Below the pieces are notes generated by a model that was not told where the DNA came from, made no database searches, and was given only the letters and a program-made list of their open reading frames with translations. Shown here one piece after another: positions 21,838 through 26,969 of a stretch of DNA of 26,969 nt (within the stretch, counting starts at the first letter, position 1; the number at the start of each line of letters is the position of its first letter). The translations under genes and the position numbers were made by a program. Source of the DNA: JBFKQC01 sp041627895 (GTDB lineage: Bacteria; Pseudomonadota; Alphaproteobacteria; Rhodobacterales; Rhodobacteraceae); the NCBI GenBank assembly GCA_041627895.1, contig JBFKQC010000054.1, positions 1 through 26,969 of the forward strand, read 5' to 3'.

Positions 21838-22458
21838 TCAGGACGCCGCGACGAAGCAGGCGGCGCGCTCGGCGATGTCCTCGGCGGTGTCGCCGCGCCG
21901 GAAGAACTCGACGAAACCGGTGCCGGGCAGGACGAGATAGGTGAACGTGGAATGGTCGACGAGATAGAACTCGTCCGCCGTCTCCTGCTTGCGGAAAAAG
22001 GTCTTGTAGGCCTGCGAGGCGGCGCGCACCTGATCCATCGAGCCGGTCAGGCCGATCATGTCCTCGTGCATGTAGGCGGCGTAGTCGCCCACCACCTCGG
22101 GCGTGTCGCGTTCCGGGTCGATCGAGATGAACACCGCCTGCGCGTCGATCCCGCGCCCGGCCAGCAGATCCAGCGCCTCGGCATTGCGCGCGGCGTCCAG
22201 CGGGCAGACGTCGGGGCAGAAGGTATAGCCGAAATAGACCAGCGTCGGCCTGGTGATCACGTCGGCGTCGGTCACGGTCTCGCCCCGGCCGTTCACCAGC
22301 GTGAACGGCCCGCCGATGCTGCCCGCGCCGCCCGCGATCACCGACGTGCGGCACGCGGCGAAGCGGTCCTCGGGCGCGCGGCCCGAGGTCAGCCACCAGG
22401 TGGCGCCCAGAAGCGCGGCGATGGCGGCGGCGGCGGCGATGGCGTAGACCCTGATCAT
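21838..22458 (-). CDS. senC: SCO1/SenC/PrrC family copper chaperone
   Basis: This 206-residue membrane-anchored periplasmic protein delivers copper to cytochrome oxidase and influences RegB signalling. An N-terminal membrane anchor (about residues 5-24) precedes a thioredoxin-like domain. The copper ligands are Cys81 and Cys85 in FCPDVCP and His169 in LVDHST, all intact. The VYFGYTFCPDVCP and SIDPERDTP motifs are classic. The ATG at 22458 has GGGGAA 6 bases upstream. The gene diverges from regB across 90 bases and heads the senC-regA-lipoprotein operon, the standard arrangement in Rhodobacteraceae. Confidence 0.95.
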   Translation of the reverse strand: MIRVYAIAAAAAIAALLGATWWLTSGRAPEDRFAACRTSVIAGGAGSIGGPFTLVNGRGETVTDADVITRPTLVYFGYTFCPDVCPLDAARNAEALDLLAGRGIDAQAVFISIDPERDTPEVVGDYAAYMHEDMIGLTGSMDQVRAASQAYKTFFRKQETADEFYLVDHSTFTYLVLPGTGFVEFFRRGDTAEDIAERAACFVAAS

Positions 22459-22548
22459 GGCGTTCCCCGTGGTTGCGGCGGATTGATCCCGCGATTGCGC
22501 CCGGCGTACAAGTTCACAGGATGACGCATCACCTGTCCAGGTCCGCCG

Positions 22549-23946
22549 ATGGCTGATCCCGATACCGCACTGCTGACGCCCGAGACACGCTCGAACTGGG
22601 TCCGGCTTCGCACGCTGATCGTGCTGCGCTGGATCGCGATCGCCGGCCAGCTTGCCGCGATCACCGTGGCGCAGCGCTATTTCAACCTCAGCCTGGAACT
22701 CGGGCTGTGCTATGTCGCCATCGGCGCCTCGATCATCGCCAACCTGGTGGCGATCTTCATCTACCCGGAAAACAAGCGGCTGAACGAGGGCGAGGTGTTC
22801 CTGATGCTTCTCTTCGACATCAGCCAGCTTGCATTCCTTCTCTATCTCACCGGCGGGCTGAACAACCCCTTCGCGCTGCTGATCCTGGCGCCGGTGACGA
22901 TTTCCGCCACCGCGCTGCACCTGCGCTCGACCATCGTGCTGGGGGCCGTGGCGATCGGGCTGATATCGCTGGTGGCGCTCTATCACATACCGTTGCGCAC
23001 CGAGCAGGGGTTCGTCATGCGGATGCCGGACGTCTTCGTGTTCGGGTCCTGGGCGGCGATCACCATCGGCATCGTGTTCGAGGCGATCTATGCCCGCCGC
23101 GTCACGTCCGAGATCCATTCCATGTCCGAGGCGCTGCTGGCCACCCAGATGGCGCTGGCGCGCGAGCAGAAGCTGACCGACCTCGGCGGCGTCGTGGCGG
23201 CGGCGGCGCACGAGCTCGGCACGCCGCTCGCGACGATCAAGCTGGTCAGTTCGGAGCTGATGGAGGAACTCGCCGCGCGGCCCGAACTGCGCGAGGATGC
23301 CGAGCTGATCCGCGCCCAGGCCGACCGCTGCCGCGACATCCTGCGGTCGATGGGCCGGGCGGGCAAGGACGATCTGCACCTGCACCACGTCCCGCTGGGC
23401 GAGGTGATCCGCGAGGCGGCAGAGCCGCATTTCGACCGTGGCAAGGCCGTCCGGATCGACCTGTCCCCCGGCCCGGGGACGCCGGCCGGGCAGCCTTCGG
23501 TGGCGCGCCGGCCCGAGATCATCCACGGGCTGCGGAACCTGGTGCAGAACGCCGTCGACTTCGCCGACACGACGGTCTGGATCGACGCGGCGTGGACCGA
23601 CACCGCGGTCGAGGTCCGCATCATCGACGACGGCGCCGGTTTTCCGCCGCATATCCTGGGCCGGATCGGCGATCCGTTCGTGCGGCGCAGGCGGTCGTTC
23701 GAGGACCGCCGCAGGCGCCCGGAATACGAGGGCATGGGGCTGGGCCTGTTCATCGCCAAGACGCTGCTGGAACGCTCGGGCGCCGAGCTGAACTTTGCCA
23801 ATGCCAGCGATCCGGTCGTCGGGCGCAGCCCGCCCGGCACCCGCAGCGGCGCCATCGTCGAGGTGGCGTGGCCCCGGACCGCGATCAGCCCCGATCCGGC
23901 CGACGCCGCCCGCGGCCTGGGCGAAAACCGCCCCATCGAGGCCTGA
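22549..23946 (+). CDS. regB: Redox sensor histidine kinase RegB (PrrB/ActS)
   Basis: This 465-residue inner-membrane kinase senses the respiratory quinone pool. Six membrane segments occupy about residues 20-180, with the ubiquinone-binding heptapeptide GGLNNPF at 102-108. The H-box AAAAHELGTPLATI contains phospho-acceptor His221. The redox-active cysteine is conserved as Cys261 in QADRCRDIL. The N-box (GLRNLVQNAVDFA), DDGAGFP and GMGLGLFIAKTLLERSGA complete the ATP-binding domain. All residues known to matter are present, so the kinase should work. The ATG at 22549 has only CAGG 8 bases upstream. An imperfect dyad (22517-22535) lies in the shared regB-senC region. Confidence 0.96.
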   Translation: MADPDTALLTPETRSNWVRLRTLIVLRWIAIAGQLAAITVAQRYFNLSLELGLCYVAIGASIIANLVAIFIYPENKRLNEGEVFLMLLFDISQLAFLLYLTGGLNNPFALLILAPVTISATALHLRSTIVLGAVAIGLISLVALYHIPLRTEQGFVMRMPDVFVFGSWAAITIGIVFEAIYARRVTSEIHSMSEALLATQMALAREQKLTDLGGVVAAAAHELGTPLATIKLVSSELMEELAARPELREDAELIRAQADRCRDILRSMGRAGKDDLHLHHVPLGEVIREAAEPHFDRGKAVRIDLSPGPGTPAGQPSVARRPEIIHGLRNLVQNAVDFADTTVWIDAAWTDTAVEVRIIDDGAGFPPHILGRIGDPFVRRRRSFEDRRRRPEYEGMGLGLFIAKTLLERSGAELNFANASDPVVGRSPPGTRSGAIVEVAWPRTAISPDPADAARGLGENRPIEA

Positions 23947-23954
23947 GCGCAGCC

Positions 23955-23970
23955 TTAACCATGCGTTAAC
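23955..23970. promoter_or_regulatory. Full-length CtrA binding site (TTAA-N7-TTAAC)
   Basis: TTAACCATGCGTTAAC contains TTAA at 23955-23958 and TTAAC at 23966-23970 with exactly 7 bases between, the complete CtrA consensus. It lies 46 bases upstream of the PAS-protein start and right after regB. The only nearby -10-like hexamer is TAGATT (23982-23987). Sites of this quality are rare in a GC-rich genome. Whether CtrA activates or represses here cannot be told from sequence. Confidence 0.72.
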
Positions 23971-24015
23971 TTTACCGAACATAGATTCCTCGGCGGGACC
24001 TACGAGGGACAGGCT

Positions 24016-25614
24016 ATGGTTGTTGACGTCGCTTGGCCGCTGCAGGCGGCCGGCCTTGTGCTTATCGGGCTCTGCTCGGCCCTGGCGGCACTCGGCGTTC
24101 TGTCCTTGTGCGCCCGGCGCACGAAGCCGCGGGCCCTTGCGGCCGAGGTCACGTTTCTGTTCGCGGGGGCCGATCTTGTCGACGCCTCGCCCGCGGCGCG
24201 GCGGCTGTTCGAGACGACCGAACCCCAGGGCAGCGATCTGCACCGGCTGGCCCGGTTCCTGGCGCCGAGGTTCCCGGGCGCGCCGGACCGGATCTGTGCC
24301 GGTCCCGGCGCGCCGCCGCTGCGTGCCGAATCGGATGACGGCGCCGCGGTCCTGCTGGTCGAGACCGCGGGCCGCCGGCTGAAGGTGTCGCTCGCCCCGG
24401 CTGCGCCGGCCGGCGACGTTGGCGACGGCGGCAGCGACGACGGCGACGGCGACCGCGGCGCGCTTCAGGCGGTCGTCGGCCCGCTGGCGCAGGAAATGGC
24501 GATCCTGCGCCATACCGCCGGCAGCCTGCCGTTTCCGGTCTGGCGCCAGACCGCGGCGGGCCGGATCGCCTGGTCGAACGCGGCGCACCGGCGGCTCGAG
24601 CGCCTGGTTGCGCCGGATGCCGTCGACACGCTCTGGCCGCAACAGGTGTTCTCGGTCGACGCCGCCGCCAATCATGCGGCGGGCCGCGTGTCACGGGTCA
24701 AGCTCGAGCCTCCGGGCGGCGGCGGACCGACGTGGTACGAATGCCAGATCGCCGAATGCGGCGCGGATTTCATCGTCGCGGCGGTGCCCGTCGACCGCGT
24801 CGTCCAGGCAGAGCGCAGCCTGCACGATTTCGTCCAGACCCTGACCCAGACCTTCGCGCATCTGAACGTCGGGCTGGCGATCTTCTCGCGCGAGCGCGAA
24901 CTGGCGCTGTTCAATCCCGCCCTGTCGGATCTGCTGGAGCTGCCGCCGGATTTCCTGATCCGCCGGCCGACGCTGTTCCAGGTCTTCGACCGGCTGCGCG
25001 AGCAGCGGCTGATGCCCGAGCCGAAGAACTACAAGTCCTGGTGCCAGCACATGTCGGACCTCGAGGCCGCCGCGACCGACGGCGCCTATTCCGAGACCTG
25101 GAGCCTGGTCGACGGGCGCACCTACCGCGTCACCGGGCGGCCGCACCACGAGGGCACCATCGCCTTCGTGTTCGAGGATATCAGCGCCGAGATCTCGCTG
25201 AAGCTGGAGTTCCGTTCCGAGCTGCAGCTCAAGCGCGCGGTGTTCGACGGGCTCGACGAGGCGATCGGCGTCTTCGCCCCGGCGGGCGAGCTGACCATGG
25301 CGAACGCGGCCTTCGACCGGATGTGGTTCGGCGAGGCGCGCCCGGCCGATGCGCCGCCGGTCTCGTTCATCGAGATGTCGCGGCGCTGGCAGGAGGCCTC
25401 GGCGCCGACCCCGGTCTGGGGCGATGCGCGCGACTTCGCCGCGACGATCAGCGAGCGGTCGAACTGGCATGCCGAGGTGCGGCTATTGAACGGCACCCGC
25501 CTGGCCTGCCGCTTCGACGCGCTGCCCGGCGGCGCGACGCTGGTCGGGTTCGCCGAAGTCGCCGAGCCGCCGCAGGCCCCGCGCCTGGTCGAAGGCGCCC
25601 GCGCCACCGCCTGA
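24016..25614 (+). CDS. divL: Kinase-less multi-PAS signalling protein, DivL-like
   Basis: This encodes 532 residues. A single N-terminal membrane segment (about 8-32) is followed by a region of about 100 residues, an acidic low-complexity linker (DGGSDDGDGD, 137-146), and three PAS-like domains at about 165-262, 275-392 and 403-515. The block FVQTLTQTFAHLNVGLAIF followed by LALFNPALSDLLELP is recognisable from Rhodobacterales PAS proteins. No histidine-kinase ATP-binding domain follows, so it cannot phosphorylate on its own. In this order DivL, which tunes the CckA-ChpT-CtrA relay, is a PAS protein, and in Rhodobacter capsulatus I recall divL lying close to regB. The CtrA box upstream supports this. 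The PAS call is firm; the DivL identity is inference. Confidence 0.8.
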   Translation: MVVDVAWPLQAAGLVLIGLCSALAALGVLSLCARRTKPRALAAEVTFLFAGADLVDASPAARRLFETTEPQGSDLHRLARFLAPRFPGAPDRICAGPGAPPLRAESDDGAAVLLVETAGRRLKVSLAPAAPAGDVGDGGSDDGDGDRGALQAVVGPLAQEMAILRHTAGSLPFPVWRQTAAGRIAWSNAAHRRLERLVAPDAVDTLWPQQVFSVDAAANHAAGRVSRVKLEPPGGGGPTWYECQIAECGADFIVAAVPVDRVVQAERSLHDFVQTLTQTFAHLNVGLAIFSRERELALFNPALSDLLELPPDFLIRRPTLFQVFDRLREQRLMPEPKNYKSWCQHMSDLEAAATDGAYSETWSLVDGRTYRVTGRPHHEGTIAFVFEDISAEISLKLEFRSELQLKRAVFDGLDEAIGVFAPAGELTMANAAFDRMWFGEARPADAPPVSFIEMSRRWQEASAPTPVWGDARDFAATISERSNWHAEVRLLNGTRLACRFDALPGGATLVGFAEVAEPPQAPRLVEGARATA

Positions 25615-25723
25615 GCCGGTTTCCGGCAAAAGGCGCCGCGCGGCGGTTTCGTCGCGGGACGTGTTTATTTCGCGCCGCACCTCCTATATGACGCCCTGCA
25701 ATCACGCATTGGACGGCAACGAG

Positions 25724-26908
25724 ATGACGGCGAGCGCCCCGATCACGCAGGACGTGCACACGATCCCCCGGACCCTGGCCGAAGGCGACCGGCAGAACCT
25801 GGTCGGGCTGACCCGCGAGGCGCTGCGCGATGTCCTGATCGCCGCCGGCACGCCGGACAGGCAGGCCAGGATGCGGGTGGGCCAGATCTGGCAGTGGATC
25901 TACCAGAAGGGCGTGCGCGACTTCGACGCGATGACCAACCTGGCGAAACCCTACCGCGCGATGCTGGCCGAACGCTTCACCATCGCCCTGCCCGACGTCG
26001 TCGGCCGCCACGTCAGCGCCGACGGCACCCGCAAGTACCTGGTGCGCATCGCCGGGGGCCACGAGGTCGAAACCGTCTATATCCCCGAGGACGACCGCGG
26101 CACGCTGTGCATCTCGTCCCAGGTCGGCTGCACGCTGACCTGTTCGTTCTGCCACACCGGGACGCAGAAGCTGGTGCGCAACCTGACCGCCGCCGAGATC
26201 GTCGGCCAGATCATGCTGGCCCGCGACGATCTGGGCGAATGGCCGGAACCGGGCGAGGGCTCGGGCGAGCGGCCGCGGATGCTGTCGAACGTCGTGCTGA
26301 TGGGCATGGGCGAGCCGCTGTACAATTTCGAGGCGGTGCGCGACGCGATGCTCGTCGCGATGGACGGCGAGGGGCTGTCGATGAGCCGGAGGCGCATCAC
26401 GCTCTCGACCTCGGGCGTGGTGCCGGGGATCGTGCGCTGGGGCGAAGAGGCCGCGACCATGCTGGCGATCTCGCTCCATGCGGTGAGCGACGAGCTTCGC
26501 GACGTGCTGGTGCCGATCAACCGCAAATGGCCGCTCGAGGAACTTCTGGCCGCCTGCCGGGCCTATCCGCGGCTCTCGAACGCCGAGCGGATCACCTTCG
26601 AATACGTGATGCTGAAGGGCGTGAACGATTCCGATGCCGCCGCCCGCGACCTGGTGCGCCTGATCGCCGGCATCCCGGCCAAAATAAACTTGATCCCGTT
26701 CAACTCGTGGCCGGGTGCGGTCTACGAGCGCTCGGACTGGGAGCGCATCGAGGCCTTCGCCGAGATCGTCAACCGCGCCGGCTATGCCTCGCCGGTGCGC
26801 ACGCCGAGGGGCCAGGATATTCTGGCCGCCTGCGGCCAGCTCAAGTCGGCGACCGAGCGGGCCCGGAAGTCGCGCGCCGAGATCGCGGCGGAGGCGGGGT
26901 TGGGCTGA
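25724..26908 (+). CDS. rlmN: 23S rRNA/tRNA adenine C2-methyltransferase RlmN
   Basis: This 394-residue radical SAM enzyme methylates C2 of A2503 in 23S rRNA and A37 of some tRNAs. The iron-sulfur motif CTLTCSFC supplies Cys136, Cys140 and Cys143. Cys370 in DILAACGQL is the mono-methylated catalytic cysteine. VVLMGMGEPLYN, RRITLSTSG and INLIPFNSWPG are further family blocks. I use the ATG at 25724 (MTASAPITQD), the usual Rhodobacteraceae N-terminus, although its ribosome binding site is weak; in-frame starts at 25688 and 25661 are possible. TATATG at 25685-25690 may be the -10 of its promoter. A hairpin follows the stop. Confidence 0.95.
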   Translation: MTASAPITQDVHTIPRTLAEGDRQNLVGLTREALRDVLIAAGTPDRQARMRVGQIWQWIYQKGVRDFDAMTNLAKPYRAMLAERFTIALPDVVGRHVSADGTRKYLVRIAGGHEVETVYIPEDDRGTLCISSQVGCTLTCSFCHTGTQKLVRNLTAAEIVGQIMLARDDLGEWPEPGEGSGERPRMLSNVVLMGMGEPLYNFEAVRDAMLVAMDGEGLSMSRRRITLSTSGVVPGIVRWGEEAATMLAISLHAVSDELRDVLVPINRKWPLEELLAACRAYPRLSNAERITFEYVMLKGVNDSDAAARDLVRLIAGIPAKINLIPFNSWPGAVYERSDWERIEAFAEIVNRAGYASPVRTPRGQDILAACGQLKSATERARKSRAEIAAEAGLG

Positions 26909-26918
26909 GGGGGCGCCC

Positions 26919-26937
26919 GGTGGGCCACGGGCCCACC
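26919..26937 (+). terminator. Hairpin downstream of rlmN
   Basis: GGTGGGCC (26919-26926) and GGCCCACC (26930-26937) form a perfect 8-bp stem with a 3-base loop, 10 bases after the rlmN stop. The stem followed by CTACG looks like a dispersed intergenic repeat common in this family of bacteria (recalled, not searched). No T-tract follows. Confidence 0.5.
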
Positions 26938-26969
26938 CTACGCCGAAGCCCGTAGCGCGGGCACGTGGC

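Noticed and set aside
21838..24675. 945-codon open frame on the minus strand
   Set aside because: Only the last 206 codons (SenC) are real. The rest runs antisense through regB and the PAS gene without recognisable sequence.
24823..24850. Possible kinase H-box in the PAS protein (His270-Asp in SLHDFVQTL)
   Set aside because: No DHp dimer pattern or ATP-binding domain follows, and the segment fits the linker helix before the second PAS domain.
1..26969. Search for CRISPR arrays, insertion sequences, integrases, toxin-antitoxin pairs and phage genes
   Set aside because: No spaced direct repeats of CRISPR type, no transposase or integrase motifs, and no paired small toxin-antitoxin genes were seen.

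Overview
The window looks like chromosomal DNA of a GC-rich alphaproteobacterium of the family Rhodobacteraceae. The best evidence is the RegB/RegA (PrrB/PrrA) redox two-component locus with senC, followed by a PAS-domain protein resembling the truncated DivL of this order. A tsaD-gpsA pair diverging from hemD-mitofilin-hemY and a full CtrA box fit the same assignment. I see no phage, insertion sequence, CRISPR array or rRNA. Most of the window is core genome; the small secreted proteins and intergenic repeats are the least explained parts.

Layout. 1-2.6 kb: a minus-strand TRAP transporter operon (dctP-dctQ-dctM, dctM cut by the window edge), with a candidate operator and promoter upstream of dctP and a perfect hairpin between dctP and dctQ. 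2.7-4.0 kb: a small secreted protein and an inositol-monophosphatase-family enzyme on the plus strand, then an intergenic segment with a 21-bp perfect inverted repeat. 4.3-8.6 kb: a minus-strand ABC importer of the AfuABC/FbpABC type with an unusually large fused permease. 8.8 kb: tRNA-Thr(CGU). 9.0-12.7 kb: hemY, a mitofilin-like gene and hemD (minus). 12.8-15.3 kb: tsaD, gpsA and an EVE-domain gene (plus).

15.4-19.6 kb is mostly minus strand: an unknown 137-residue protein, a possible small RNA or small ORF, a DUF2853 gene, ahcY, a tiny Lys/Pro-rich ORF, and two tandem paralogues of an unrecognised secreted family. 19.9-20.5 kb: an HD hydrolase (plus). 20.7-22.5 kb: a lipoprotein, regA and senC (minus), divergent from regB at 22.5 kb. 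24.0-25.6 kb: a kinase-less PAS protein preceded by a perfect TTAA-N7-TTAA CtrA box. 25.7-26.9 kb: rlmN.

How genes work together: RegB senses quinone-pool redox state and phosphorylates RegA, while SenC helps assemble cytochrome oxidase copper centres. HemD makes the tetrapyrrole ring used by those oxidases. AhcY recycles the S-adenosylhomocysteine left by methyl transfer. TsaD, RlmN and the tRNA serve translation. The CtrA box upstream of the PAS gene suggests that the CtrA phosphorelay (cell cycle, motility, gene transfer agent in this order) feeds back on one of its own regulators. No clear new multi-gene system stands out. The best leads are the CtrA-PAS arrangement, the paralogous secreted pair with its structured leader, and the small structured locus at 16.1-16.25 kb.
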